A stretch of DNA of 64,000 nucleotides from Kitasatospora sp. Root107 (GTDB lineage: Bacteria > Actinomycetota > Actinomycetes > Streptomycetales > Streptomycetaceae), in the NCBI RefSeq assembly GCF_001424875.1, contig NZ_LMCT01000001.1:116022-180021 (forward strand), read 5' to 3'. Shown piece after piece: positions 8,714-16,913 of the stretch. Position 1 is the first letter of the stretch. The number at the start of each line of letters is the position of its first letter. A program made the translations under genes and the position numbers. The notes under the pieces were generated by a model that saw only the letters and a list, made by a program, of their open reading frames with translations, ran no database searches and was not told the DNA's origin.

Positions 8714-9187
8714 TCAGCTCGGCTTGGGCTCACCGATCGCGTCGTTGAACCGCTGGAGAAGATCGGCAAGTTGGGCCACATCGGCACTGTCCCAGCCGCC
8801 CAGCATGTCCCGAAACCGGCCCAGCCGGCCGCTCCGGGCGGCCAGGTAGCGGGCCTCGCCGTCCGGGGTGAGCGAGACCAGCGAGGAGCGCCGGTCCAGC
8901 GGATCGGTCTCCCGGGTGACCAGCTCCAGCTCCTCCAGCACCTTCACCTGCCGGCTGATGGTGGCCTTGCCCACCCCGAAGTGCAGGCCGATGTCGGTCA
9001 GCCGGACCTGCCCGCGCTCCTGGATGAAGCCCAGCATGCTGTAGGCCACACCCTCCAGCGCCGGGTGCACCTGCCGGGACATCTCGGCCGCCCGGGCCCG
9101 CCCGCGCCGGAACAGCACCGAGACCTCGCGCTCCACGGCGATCAACGCCTGCTCGGCGGTCCGGTGGTCAGCTGCCCGCTCAGTCAT
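8714..9187 (-). CDS. MarR family transcriptional regulator
   Basis: 157 residues. The winged helix is clear: IGLHFGVGKATISRQVKVLEELELV (~66-90) as helix-turn-helix and the wing TDPLDRRSSLVSLTPDGEARY with the conserved D-x-R-R-S. The N- and C-terminal helices match the dimerisation region. The gene lies immediately upstream of the MFS exporter and is transcribed away from a second membrane protein gene, the usual layout for a ligand-responsive repressor of efflux. Binding to the GTTG-N7-CAAC sites downstream is inferred. Confidence 0.9.
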   Translation of the reverse strand: MTERAADHRTAEQALIAVEREVSVLFRRGRARAAEMSRQVHPALEGVAYSMLGFIQERGQVRLTDIGLHFGVGKATISRQVKVLEELELVTRETDPLDRRSSLVSLTPDGEARYLAARSGRLGRFRDMLGGWDSADVAQLADLLQRFNDAIGEPKPS

Positions 9188-9285
9188 GGCGCCAGTATCC
9201 CGCAGCCGAGCCTTCGGTGATCGACAACTGTTTCATGATATGAAGTATCCGTTTTGCCCTTGTTTGTGTTCTAAGGAGAGCTTCG
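9188..9285. promoter_or_regulatory. Divergent promoter region with TTCAT-GAT-ATGAA dyad
   Basis: 98 bp between marR and the divergent membrane-protein gene. A small AT-rich palindrome TTCAT GAT ATGAA occupies 9232-9244. No copy of the GTTG-N7-CAAC site is present here, so if MarR controls this promoter it does so through a different sequence. AAGGAG at 9273-9278 is the ribosome site of the rightward gene. Confidence 0.45.
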
Positions 9286-10320
9286 ATGGCCGACCCGGGC
9301 CGCCAGGGATTCCTCGCGGAACTCAAGGACGCGGTCACCCCGCGCGCCGCCCTGTTGGTGATCGCGGTGCTGCTGCTGCAGCTCGGATTCATCACCTCGT
9401 ACGTGGGCGCCCTGCACCACCCGACCCCGCACGAGCTGTCGATCGCCGTGGTCGCCCCACCCCAGGTGAGCCCCAAGCTGGTCGGCGCCCTGGAGTCCGT
9501 ACCGGACGACGCGGTCCGCGCCACCACCGCGACCGACCGCGAGGACGCCGTCGCCAGGATCAAGGACCAGAAGATCTACGCCGCCTGGCTGTTCGACCCG
9601 ACGGGCACCCAGGACACCCTGCTGGTCGCCGACGCCCGTGGCCCGGCCGCCGCGACGGCCGCTGAGACCATCGTCACCGCCGTCGACCGGAGCCAGGGTC
9701 GGACGGTCGTGGTCGAGGACGTCGTACCGCTCGCCAAGGGCGACGCGGAGGGCCTGTCCTCCTTCTACCTGGTGGTCGGCTGGTGCGTCGGCGGCTACCT
9801 GGTCGCCTCCATCCTCGGCATCAGCGCCGGCTCCCGGCCCGCCAACCCGAGCCGCGCCGTGATCCGGCTCGGCGCGCTGGCGCTCTACTCCGTCGCGGCG
9901 GGGATCGGCGGCGCGATCATCATCGGTCCCGTCCTGGGCGCGCTGCCCGGTTCCAGCTGGGGGCTGATCGCACTCGGCAGTCTGGTGGTGTTCGCGGTCG
10001 GGGCGATCACCATGGCACTGCAGTGCCTCTTCGACGTGGTCGGGATCGGGCTGGCGGTGCTGATCTTCGTGGTGCTCGGCAATCCGAGTGCGGGTGGGGT
10101 GTTCCCGCCGCCGATGATGCCCGCGTTCTGGCGCGCGATCGGCTCCTGGATCCCGAACGGGGCCGGCACCGAAGTGGCCCGCTCCATCGCGTACTTCGGG
10201 GCAACAAACATCCTGGTCCCGCTGCTCGTACTGGCCGTCTGGGCGGTCATCGGCGTCGGCGTCACCATGGCAGCGGTGATCCGACGGCCCCGCTACGGGC
10301 GCGAGCACGTGAAGGCTTGA
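9286..10320 (+). CDS. Membrane protein resembling ABC-2 permease / DUF3533 (YhgE-Pip-like) family
   Basis: 344 residues. One membrane helix near the N-terminus (~18-40), an extracytoplasmic domain of ~120 residues (IAVVAPPQVSPKLVGALE...), then five closely spaced helices (~160-330). This one-plus-five plan is that of ABC-2 type permeases and their YhgE/Pip and DUF3533 relatives. No ATPase gene is adjacent. It is transcribed divergently from the MarR gene, so it may belong to the same efflux response. Function is unproven. The ATG follows AAGGAGAGCTTCG. Confidence 0.7.
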   Translation: MADPGRQGFLAELKDAVTPRAALLVIAVLLLQLGFITSYVGALHHPTPHELSIAVVAPPQVSPKLVGALESVPDDAVRATTATDREDAVARIKDQKIYAAWLFDPTGTQDTLLVADARGPAAATAAETIVTAVDRSQGRTVVVEDVVPLAKGDAEGLSSFYLVVGWCVGGYLVASILGISAGSRPANPSRAVIRLGALALYSVAAGIGGAIIIGPVLGALPGSSWGLIALGSLVVFAVGAITMALQCLFDVVGIGLAVLIFVVLGNPSAGGVFPPPMMPAFWRAIGSWIPNGAGTEVARSIAYFGATNILVPLLVLAVWAVIGVGVTMAAVIRRPRYGREHVKA

Positions 10321-10349
10321 CCTTTGGCAGGCGCTCAGCCGTCTACTAC

Positions 10350-10474
10350 CCAGGGGCTCGGGGAACTGCGAGGAGATCTGGCGCCGGGGTCACCTGCGAA
10401 AGTGCCTGGCCGCCTACGTACGGATCACCTTTTTCGAGGTCGGCGTCGCAGTTCCCCGAGCCCCTGGTGGTGCA
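10350..10474 (+). repeat. Dispersed palindromic element, copy A
   Basis: Perfect inverted ends: CAGGGGCTCGGGGAACTGCG plus A (10351-10371) and its complement (10446-10466), enclosing ~75 bp. It is homologous along its whole length to copies B (16782-16904) and C (45869-45991), which lie in the opposite orientation on this strand. The right flank GGTGGTGCA is also shared. It begins 29 bp after the stop of the rightward gene and ends 13 bp before the stop of the leftward ROK gene. No coding capacity is apparent. It could act as a terminator or structured 3' RNA, or be a non-autonomous mobile element. Confidence 0.88.
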
Positions 10475-10487
10475 ACCTTGCGTCGCG

Positions 10488-11687
10488 TCAAGAGCCCGCG
10501 TACGCACCCGGGTCGGCGATGATGCGGCGGACCACGCCGACTGCGGCACCGAGCAGCGGGCCCCGGCGGCCGAGTGGGGAGACGGAGAGCCAACTCTCGT
10601 TCCAGGGGCGGACGGTGACCCGGGCGGTGAGTTCGGCTCGCATGCTGGGGAGCAGCCAGTCGCCCAGCTCGGCGTAGCCCCCACCGAGCACCACGGCCTG
10701 CGGGTCGAGCAGGTTCACCGCCCCCGCCGCCGCGATGCCGAGCGCCGATCCGGCGCCCGCCAGGGCGGCCAGCACCTTCGGATCCCCGGCGGCCGCCCGT
10801 TCGGCGAGCAGGGCGACCCAGTCGCCCCGGATGCCCTCCAGACCGGCCGCCCGCAGGACAGCGGTCTCACCGGCGTACTGCTCCAGGCAGCCCCGGGAGC
10901 CGCAGGCGCAGGGCGGGCCGTCCGGCCAGACGGTCAGGTGGCCCAGTTCGCCCGCGAAGCCCCGGGCGCCGCGCAGCAGTTGACCGCCGATCACGATCGC
11001 CGAGCCGATCCCGGCCTCGGCCGAGAGGTGGCAGAAGTCGTCGGGACGGCCCGCCAGCCAGAGTTCGGCCAGGCCGCCCAGGTTGGCCTCGTTGTCGACC
11101 CCGATCGGCAGGGCCGCCAGCTCGGCGGCCCCGGCCGCCCGGAGTGCGGAGCGCAGTTCGGCAGCGGCGGACACATCGCTCCACCCCAGGTTGGCCGCGC
11201 CCGCGATCACCCCGCTCGCCGCACCGACCAGGCCGGGCACCGCCAGCGTGAGTCCGGCGGGCCGCAGTCCGGCCTCGGCGGCGGCCCGGCGGAGCAGTTC
11301 GGCCAGGTCGGCCAGCACGGCGGCCGGGGTACGGCCCCGGTTGCCGATCTCCAGCCGGTGCCAACTCCGCACCTCGCCACGGAGATCGACCACGCACGCG
11401 GCCAGGTGCTCGACTCCGATCTCGCCACCGATCCCGGCCGGCCCGTCCGGACTGAGCGTCAGCTCGCTGCCGGGCCGCCCGACCCGGCCGTTCGGCGCGG
11501 TCGGCCCGGCCTCGGCCAGCAGCCCGGCTGCCAACAGCTCCTCGACCAACGAGGAGACCGCCGCCCTGGTCAGCCCGGTGGCACCGGCCACCGCCGCACG
11601 GGAGCACGGCCCGGCCGCGATCTCCCCGAGCACCAGGGCCAGGTTGGCCCACCGCATCCCCTGCTGACTCGCCGGTCCGGCCCGCAC
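10488..11687 (-). CDS. ROK family regulator, probably of xylose genes
   Basis: 399 residues from a GTG at 11687 with AGGAGGTGAG five bases upstream; the open frame extends 34 codons more without a site. An N-terminal winged helix (AGATGLTRAAVSSLVEELLAAGLL, ~26-50) is followed by the ROK sugar-kinase-like domain with the zinc-binding CACGSRGCLEQYAG motif (~270) and GVDNEANLGGLAEL. It begins 61 bp after xylB on the same strand, so it is probably co-transcribed with xylB and represses the divergent xylAB promoters in response to xylose, by analogy with XylR. Sugar specificity is inferred from neighbours only. Confidence 0.88.
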   Translation of the reverse strand: MRAGPASQQGMRWANLALVLGEIAAGPCSRAAVAGATGLTRAAVSSLVEELLAAGLLAEAGPTAPNGRVGRPGSELTLSPDGPAGIGGEIGVEHLAACVVDLRGEVRSWHRLEIGNRGRTPAAVLADLAELLRRAAAEAGLRPAGLTLAVPGLVGAASGVIAGAANLGWSDVSAAAELRSALRAAGAAELAALPIGVDNEANLGGLAELWLAGRPDDFCHLSAEAGIGSAIVIGGQLLRGARGFAGELGHLTVWPDGPPCACGSRGCLEQYAGETAVLRAAGLEGIRGDWVALLAERAAAGDPKVLAALAGAGSALGIAAAGAVNLLDPQAVVLGGGYAELGDWLLPSMRAELTARVTVRPWNESWLSVSPLGRRGPLLGAAVGVVRRIIADPGAYAGS

Positions 11688-11748
11688 CGGCTCACCTCCT
11701 GTTCGTGCTGGCCCCGCGCCAGTCCCGGCAGCGTAACGGCCCGGGCGC

Positions 11749-13170
11749 TCACGCCCCGAGCAACCCCCCGGCGGCCGCCAGGGTCGCACCGATCCGGTCG
11801 AGCGTGGCCTGGTCCCGCGGGACGGGGTCGAGCACCGGGCCGGCCGAAGTCCGCCAGCGGCGGGCGACGGCGGCCGGCTCCTCGCCGGTCAGCAGGGCGG
11901 CGGCCTGGGCGGCGGCGCCGAGCGCCACCAGCTCGGTGGTGGCGGGGAGTTGGACCGGCCGGCCGGAGAGGCGGCGGACGGTCTGCTGCCAGGCCCGGCC
12001 CCGCGCGCCACCGCCGATCAGCAACAGGGGCGCGTCGGAGGGCGGTTCGGCCCCGGCCGCCAGGACCTGGTCGAGTGCGGCCAGCAGGGCGTACGCGGCG
12101 CCGTCGTACCCGGCCTGGAGCAGTTGGCCGGCGGTGGTGTCGTGGCGCAGACCGTGCAACAGGCCGGAGGCGTACGGGAGATCGGGCGTGCGCTCACCGT
12201 CCAGGAACGGCAGGACGACGGCGCTGCCGCCGGGTTCGACGGCCTCCCGGTCCCGGCCGAGCAGGGTGGCCAGGCGGTCCACGGCCAGGGTGCAGTTGAG
12301 CGTGCAGGCGAGCGGCAGCCAGTGGGTGCCGTCCGCCGCCGCGAACCCCGCGACCACGCCGGTCGGGTCGGCGGGGCGGCCCCGGGTGAGCGCATAGGCG
12401 GTCCCGGAGGTCCCGAGCGAGACCACCGGCTGACCGGGCATCAGCCCGAGCCCGAGCGCAGCGGCGGCATTGTCCCCGGCCCCCACCGCTACCAACGTGC
12501 CCGGCCGCACCCCCGCCAGGGACTTCGAGATCTCCGCGCCCTTCCCCGCCTCCCTGAACAGTGCGGCCGGCGGCAGGAACTCAACCGGCAGCCCGACAAG
12601 TTCGAGGATCTCGGCGTCGTACCCTGACGGCCCCCACCACCCCGTCCCCGAGGCGTCCGAAGGCTCCGACACAGCCTGCCCCGTGAGCCGTTCCGTGAGG
12701 TACTCGTGCGGCAGCCGCACCGCCGCGACCCGGGAGGCCAGCCCCCGCCCGTGCAGCCAGGCCCACTTCGCAACGGTGAAGGAGGCACCGGGCACACTGC
12801 CGACCCGCCGGGCCCACTCCTCCCGCCCCAACTCCCGGACCAGTGCGGCCACTTCGGGCGCCGACCGGGTGTCGTTCCAGAGCAGCGCGGGATGCACGGC
12901 GGAGCCCGCACCGTCGAGAGCGACCAGCCCGTGCTGCTGCCCCGCCACCGAGACGGCGTCGGCCCGGTCCGCCTGGCCGGTTGCGGCCACCGCCGCGCAC
13001 AGGGCCTGCCACCACTGCTCCGGATCGCTCTCCCGGGCGCCGCCGGTGCCCCGGACGGTGTGCGGGGCCCGGCCCTCGCCCAGCACCTCACCGGTCCCGA
13101 CATCCACGGCCAGCGCCTTGGTCGCCTGGGTGGAGCTGTCGATTCCGATCACGATCTGCCGTGCCGCCAT
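11749..13170 (-). CDS. xylB: Xylulokinase
   Basis: 473 residues, FGGY family. N-terminal ATPase fold begins [18 protein letters not shown] (the phosphate-1 loop GxDxxT), with [19 protein letters not shown], the conserved [24 protein letters not shown] and the C-terminal [11 protein letters not shown] motif. It phosphorylates D-xylulose to xylulose 5-phosphate, feeding the pentose phosphate pathway. It is divergent from xylA (95-bp gap) and precedes the ROK regulator. Length and motifs are normal for the family. Confidence 0.94.
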   Translation of the reverse strand: MAARQIVIGIDSSTQATKALAVDVGTGEVLGEGRAPHTVRGTGGARESDPEQWWQALCAAVAATGQADRADAVSVAGQQHGLVALDGAGSAVHPALLWNDTRSAPEVAALVRELGREEWARRVGSVPGASFTVAKWAWLHGRGLASRVAAVRLPHEYLTERLTGQAVSEPSDASGTGWWGPSGYDAEILELVGLPVEFLPPAALFREAGKGAEISKSLAGVRPGTLVAVGAGDNAAAALGLGLMPGQPVVSLGTSGTAYALTRGRPADPTGVVAGFAAADGTHWLPLACTLNCTLAVDRLATLLGRDREAVEPGGSAVVLPFLDGERTPDLPYASGLLHGLRHDTTAGQLLQAGYDGAAYALLAALDQVLAAGAEPPSDAPLLLIGGGARGRAWQQTVRRLSGRPVQLPATTELVALGAAAQAAALLTGEEPAAVARRWRTSAGPVLDPVPRDQATLDRIGATLAAAGGLLGA

Positions 13171-13265
13171 GCCGCCCGCCCTTCTTCGTCCTCCGCCACC
13201 TCTTCCCGGCGGCGCGCCCGGATACTAGTTTGTTTTCTGCCATGACGAATAGAGGAGAGGCCGCC
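13171..13265. promoter_or_regulatory. Divergent xylB/xylA promoter region with operator-like half-site
   Basis: 95 bp. TAGTTTGTTT at 13226-13235 is the same as half of the xyl operator known from Bacillus (TTAGTTTGTTT with its inverted partner), but the second half is not present here. AGAGGAGAGG (13251-13260) is the xylA ribosome site. The short gap means the two divergent promoters must overlap or nearly so, allowing one regulator to control both. Confidence 0.5.
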
Positions 13266-14432
13266 TTGAGCACTCTGACCCCCACCCCCTCGGACAAGTT
13301 CACCTTCGGACTGTGGACCGTCGGCTGGCAGGGCCGCGACCCGTTCGGCGACGCCACCCGCCCGGCCCTGGACCCGGTGGAGACCGTCCACCGCCTGGCC
13401 GAACTGGGCGCGTACGGCGTGACCTTCCACGACGACGACCTGATCCCGTTCGGCGCGGCCGAGGGCGAGCGGGACACGGCGGTGAAGCGGTTCCGGCAGG
13501 CGCTGGACGCCACCGGGCTGAAGGTCCCGATGGCCACCACCAACCTGTTCTCGCACCCGGTCTTCAAGGACGGCGCCTTCACCGCCAACGACCGCGACGT
13601 GCGCCGGTACGCGCTGCGCAAGACCCTCCGCAACATCGACCTCGCGGCCGAGCTCGGCGCCACCACCTATGTCGCCTGGGGCGGCCGCGAGGGCTCCGAG
13701 CACGGCGCCGCCAAGGACGTCCGGGTCGCGCTGGACCGACTGAAGGAGGCGTTCGACCTGCTCGGCGAGTACGTCACCGAGCAGGGGTACGACATTCGGT
13801 TCGCGATCGAGCCCAAGCCGAACGAGCCGCGCGGCGACATCCTGCTGCCCACCATCGGCCATGCGCTGGCCTTCATCAACGAACTGCAGTACGCGGACCT
13901 CGTCGGCCTCAACCCCGAGGTCGGCCACGAGCAGATGGCCGGGCTCAACTTCCCCCACGGCATCGCCCAGGCGCTGTGGCACGGCAAGCTCTTCCACATC
14001 GACCTGAACGGCCAGTCCGGCATCAAGTACGACCAGGACCTCCGCTTCGGCGCGGGCGACCTGCGCCAGGCGTTCTGGCTGGTGGACCTGCTGGAGAGCG
14101 CGGGCTACGACGGCCCCCGGCACTTCGACTTCAAGCCGCCGCGCACCGAGGACTTCGACGGCGTCTGGGTCTCGGCCGCCGCCTGCATGCGCAACTACCT
14201 CGCGCTCAAGCAGAAGGCCCTGGCCTTCCGGGCCGACCCCGCCGTCCGGGCCGCCCTGACCGCATCCCGGCTGGACCAGCTGGCCCGGCCGACCGCCGAG
14301 GACGGCCTGGCCGGACTGCTCGCCGACCGGGCCGCCTTCGAGGACTTCGACCCGGCGGCGGCGGGCCGCCGGGGCATGGGCTTCGAGCTGCTCGACCAGC
14401 TCGCGCTGGACCACCTGATGGGGTCTGTCTGA
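13266..14432 (+). CDS. xylA: Xylose isomerase
   Basis: 388 residues from a TTG start at 13266 that has AGGAGAGG five bases before it; this gives the usual Streptomyces length. An in-frame ATG at 13242 would add eight residues but has no site. Characteristic sequence: [32 protein letters not shown] (catalytic His), [24 protein letters not shown] (metal-binding Glu and Lys), [14 protein letters not shown] (Glu/His ligands) and [14 protein letters not shown] (Asp). It interconverts D-xylose and D-xylulose (and glucose/fructose) in the cytoplasm as a metal-dependent tetramer. It is divergent from xylB. Confidence 0.96.
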   Translation: MSTLTPTPSDKFTFGLWTVGWQGRDPFGDATRPALDPVETVHRLAELGAYGVTFHDDDLIPFGAAEGERDTAVKRFRQALDATGLKVPMATTNLFSHPVFKDGAFTANDRDVRRYALRKTLRNIDLAAELGATTYVAWGGREGSEHGAAKDVRVALDRLKEAFDLLGEYVTEQGYDIRFAIEPKPNEPRGDILLPTIGHALAFINELQYADLVGLNPEVGHEQMAGLNFPHGIAQALWHGKLFHIDLNGQSGIKYDQDLRFGAGDLRQAFWLVDLLESAGYDGPRHFDFKPPRTEDFDGVWVSAAACMRNYLALKQKALAFRADPAVRAALTASRLDQLARPTAEDGLAGLLADRAAFEDFDPAAAGRRGMGFELLDQLALDHLMGSV

Positions 14433-14485
14433 CCATTCGCGTCGGATCAGGCCGGGTCGTTCGGTGCGTGCGATCGGCGTGCGGC

Positions 14486-14520
14486 CGGGGCGCCCTCGTA
14501 GCGGAGCTACTTGGGCCCCG
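14486..14520. terminator. Hairpin between converging xylA and gtrA-like genes
   Basis: A two-part stem: CGGGGC (14486-14491) with GCCCCG (14515-14520), and within it GTAGC GGA GCTAC (14498-14510). It lacks a U-run, as is usual in this group. Confidence 0.5.
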
Positions 14521-14537
14521 CGGCGGAGCCGCTGGTG

Positions 14538-15050
14538 TCACGGCGGCCGTGCGGCGAGCGTGCGTGCCGGGTCGGCCCGGTGGGTGAAGACCCACCGGTT
14601 CATCGCCCAGTACCGGAAGAGCATCGCCAGGAACGTCCCGACGATCATCCCGCTGAAGAAGTCGGCGGCCTCCTCGGCGAACGCGGTGACATGCGGCTCC
14701 CGCAGGTCCAGCAGGTAGCGGGAGACCACCAGCGGCGCATCGTTCACCAGCACGGCCAGCCCGCTGACCACCAGGTACAGCACCGCCTCACGCTGCCGCC
14801 CGTGCGCCCGGAACGACCACTGCCGGTTCAGCACGTACGAGACCGCCGTCGCCAGCACGGTCGCGACGGTCAGCGCGACCACCGGCTTCGCCGCGAAGAC
14901 GGTGTGCCGCAACCCGAAGTTGAGGACCGTCGTGAGCAGGAAACACGTCCCGCCCACCAGCAGGAACTTCACCGGCCTGCGGTGCCGGACCAGGAACGGC
15001 CGAAGCCGATGCGGGACTCGGGACAGCACCCGTTGAGTAGGTGACGGCAT
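14538..15050 (-). CDS. GtrA family membrane protein
   Basis: 170 residues with four membrane helices. The first carries the family start VKFLLVGGTCFLLTTVLNFGLRH, the second ends in SYVLNRQWSFR (family NrxxTF-like motif) and the fourth in FRYWAMNRWVF. GtrA-type proteins are thought to flip undecaprenyl-phosphate-linked sugars for cell-surface glycosylation. It begins 46 bp after the exported propeller-like gene on the same strand, suggesting an operon that starts at the leader peptide near 16.7 kb. No glycosyltransferase partner is adjacent. Confidence 0.85.
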   Translation of the reverse strand: MPSPTQRVLSRVPHRLRPFLVRHRRPVKFLLVGGTCFLLTTVLNFGLRHTVFAAKPVVALTVATVLATAVSYVLNRQWSFRAHGRQREAVLYLVVSGLAVLVNDAPLVVSRYLLDLREPHVTAFAEEAADFFSGMIVGTFLAMLFRYWAMNRWVFTHRADPARTLAARPP

Positions 15051-15096
15051 TTCGGCAGTTTCGCACGGGTATTTCTGATTCGACGCCCGACAGACC

Positions 15097-16530
15097 CTAG
15101 CCCGCCGTGATCCGCAGCACGCCCGTCGTGGTGCCCTGCAGCACCACCCGGCCGGACGCGATGCTGCCCACCATCTGCAGCGTGTCGAAGATGAAGCCGG
15201 CCCCGAGATAGGCCGTCCGCACCGTCCGTCCGGTGGCCGGGTCGATCTCGGCGTACGAGTACGGGTCCACCGCCGAGGTGCTGTCGGTGCCCGGGATCAC
15301 CGGGTTGCGCAGCACCGTCCGGAGCAACCCGTCCGCGGTGGACAGCCTCGGCACCGCGGCCGACCTGGTCCGGTTGTCCCACTTCAGGTCGCAGCCCGAC
15401 CCGTCCGCCCTGACGTCCACCCGACTCAGCCCGCCCCGGTAGCTGTCCGAGGAGGGCACGCTCGGCCCCGCGTCCTCCGGCAGCTTCGGGTACGGGTAGC
15501 CGTAGGTACTGGCCACGAAGACCGCGTTGCCGACCGCCACCGGCGAGTTCTCGCTGCCGCTGCCGCCCGCCCTGAGCACCGGCACCGAGCAGACCCGCTC
15601 CCCGCTGCCGGTCCGGTAGACCAGCAGGTTCACCGTGGGCGCGGCGTTGTCCACCACCGTCAGGTAGTCGGTGCCGGTGCCGGGCCCGAAGAAGGTGGGG
15701 GTCGAGCCGGTCCCCCAGCTCAGCTGCCCCGGCTTCCGGCCCGGGCCCCGGTCGTACGGCTGACGCCAGCTCACCTGCGGTGTGCCGTCCGCTCCGGCGG
15801 TCAGCAGGTAGGTGGCGTGCGTGGTGGCGACGGCCGTCCCCGCCGGGGCGGTGGAGATCGAGTTGGCCACCCGCTCACCGGCCGGCAGCGCGAGCGTCCG
15901 GACCACGCCGGTCCGGTCGTCGGCGGTGCCGACCACCCCGGCACCGGTGGCGAACCAGACCCGGCCCTGCCAGTCGGGCGACAGCCCCGTGACGGCGTCC
16001 CCGTCCGGGACCGCCCCCGCGAGCGGCAGCCGGGAGTCGACGTACAGCTCCCAGCCGCCGGCGGCGGTACGCCGGTGCCCGATCCGCAGCAGCTCCCGGT
16101 TGCCGTCCACCGCGACCAGCCGGTCCCGGTGGTCCAGGTAGGCGTACACCCCGCCGAGCAACGAGCCCTTGGCCAGGGTCAGTTCGGCCACCGATTCACC
16201 GGTCGCCGGATCGAGCAGATGCACGGTCGGGGCCAGCCCGAAGATCTCCGTGCAGAGCGCGACCGGATAGCCGTCGGCCCCGACCAGCACGGTCGGGCAG
16301 GCGGAGGCCAACGCCGTCCGGTGCGAACGGATGCTGCCCACACCCGGCCCCGGCAGCGGGGTCGCGTCGGACGAACCGGTGTCCCCGTGCATGGTGGCCG
16401 TACCGACCGGGCCCGCGAACGGGTTGGCGGGCGGCAGCGGGGCGTACGAGTCGGCGGCATGCGCCGGGGTCAGGGCGGTCAGCAGGAGGGCAGCCGTGGA
16501 GAGCACGGCAGCGCGAGTGCGCAGGCGCAT
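15097..16530 (-). CDS. Exported protein with repeated beta-strand (PQQ/propeller-like) pattern, function unknown
   Basis: 477 residues. The start at 16530 gives a Sec signal (MRLRTRAAVLSTAALLLTAL, cleavage near AHA-A). The mature part contains repeated ~45-residue units with patterns such as LLDPATGESVAELTL, VGTADDRTGVVRTLALP and IDPATGRTVRTAYLG, as in PQQ-type or SMP-30-like beta propellers. No membrane anchor or lipobox is visible, so it is probably secreted. I do not recognise a catalytic motif and assign no function. It lies between a cysteine-rich leader peptide upstream and a GtrA gene downstream, all on one strand. Confidence 0.72.
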   Translation of the reverse strand: MRLRTRAAVLSTAALLLTALTPAHAADSYAPLPPANPFAGPVGTATMHGDTGSSDATPLPGPGVGSIRSHRTALASACPTVLVGADGYPVALCTEIFGLAPTVHLLDPATGESVAELTLAKGSLLGGVYAYLDHRDRLVAVDGNRELLRIGHRRTAAGGWELYVDSRLPLAGAVPDGDAVTGLSPDWQGRVWFATGAGVVGTADDRTGVVRTLALPAGERVANSISTAPAGTAVATTHATYLLTAGADGTPQVSWRQPYDRGPGRKPGQLSWGTGSTPTFFGPGTGTDYLTVVDNAAPTVNLLVYRTGSGERVCSVPVLRAGGSGSENSPVAVGNAVFVASTYGYPYPKLPEDAGPSVPSSDSYRGGLSRVDVRADGSGCDLKWDNRTRSAAVPRLSTADGLLRTVLRNPVIPGTDSTSAVDPYSYAEIDPATGRTVRTAYLGAGFIFDTLQMVGSIASGRVVLQGTTTGVLRITAG

Positions 16531-16591
16531 GGGAGTCCCGTCGGAGGAGTGTGGACACAGAGGTGCACTCCGCCCGGCAGGACGAGAAACA

Positions 16592-16637
16592 GCCCGGCAA
16601 ACACCCGGGCAGGAGGCACCGCGCTCAACAGGCGCGG
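16592..16637 (-). promoter_or_regulatory. Candidate attenuator hairpins after the leader peptide
   Basis: Reading on the minus strand, the last codons of the leader peptide sit in a hairpin (CCGCGC and GCGCGG arms, 16619-16637; the stop codon is in the loop). A second hairpin follows at 16592-16610 (six-base arms GCCCGG/CCGGGC). The arm at 16605-16610 could instead pair with GCCCGG at 16572-16577, so alternative folds exist. This is what ribosome-controlled attenuation would need; it is inferred, not shown. Confidence 0.5.
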
Positions 16638-16708
16638 CAACAGATCGCCGAACACGCACGGGCCAGGTCGACATCAAGTCGACGGCTCAGGTGTGCGTGA
16701 CGGGTCAT
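16625..16708 (-). CDS. Short cysteine-rich leader peptide (27 aa)
   Basis: The sequence starts MTRHAHLSRRLDVDLARACS and ends AICCRAC, followed by TGA. It matches the actinobacterial class of 'putative leader peptides' that carry an R-x-x-V-D-L-x-R core and end in Cys-rich codons. Four of its last nine codons are Cys (TGT, TGT, TGC, TGT). The stop is 94 bp before the exported-protein start. The ATG lies in a palindrome GGGTCATGACCC (16702-16713). Known family members regulate sulfur or cysteine-linked genes by stalling; here the downstream gene has no evident link to sulfur. It is too short for standard gene callers. Confidence 0.65.
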   Translation of the reverse strand: MTRHAHLSRRLDVDLARACSAICCRAC

Positions 16709-16781
16709 GACCCCATGCTCCCGCCCTGACAGCCCGTCACACAACCACCGTCTCACGGTACGGAAGGCAGCTGCCCCAGGC

Positions 16782-16904
16782 TGCACCACCAGGGGCTCGG
16801 GGAACTGCGACGCCGACCTCGTACAAGGTCTCACCCACGTGCATGGTCAGGCACTTTCGCAGTGACCCGCACGCCAGATCTCGTCGCCGTTCCCCGAGCC
16901 CCTA
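16782..16904 (-). repeat. Dispersed palindromic element, copy B
   Basis: Left end CAGGGGCTCGGGGAACTGCG plus A at 16790-16810; the right end at 16884-16903 matches its complement with one change (CGCCGTT for CGCAGTT). The interior shares long stretches with copy C, including GGTCAGGCACTTTCGCAGTG. Its right end is 10 bp from the lon stop codon. Read in the direction of lon transcription it has the same orientation as copy A relative to the DUF3533-like gene and copy C relative to the SIS gene. Confidence 0.88.
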
Positions 16905-16913
16905 TGGGTGCGC

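Noticed and set aside
9783-12299. 838-codon plus-strand frame spanning the DUF3533-like, ROK and xylB genes
   Set aside because: Crosses two real genes on the other strand and the palindromic element; composition is that of a shadow frame.
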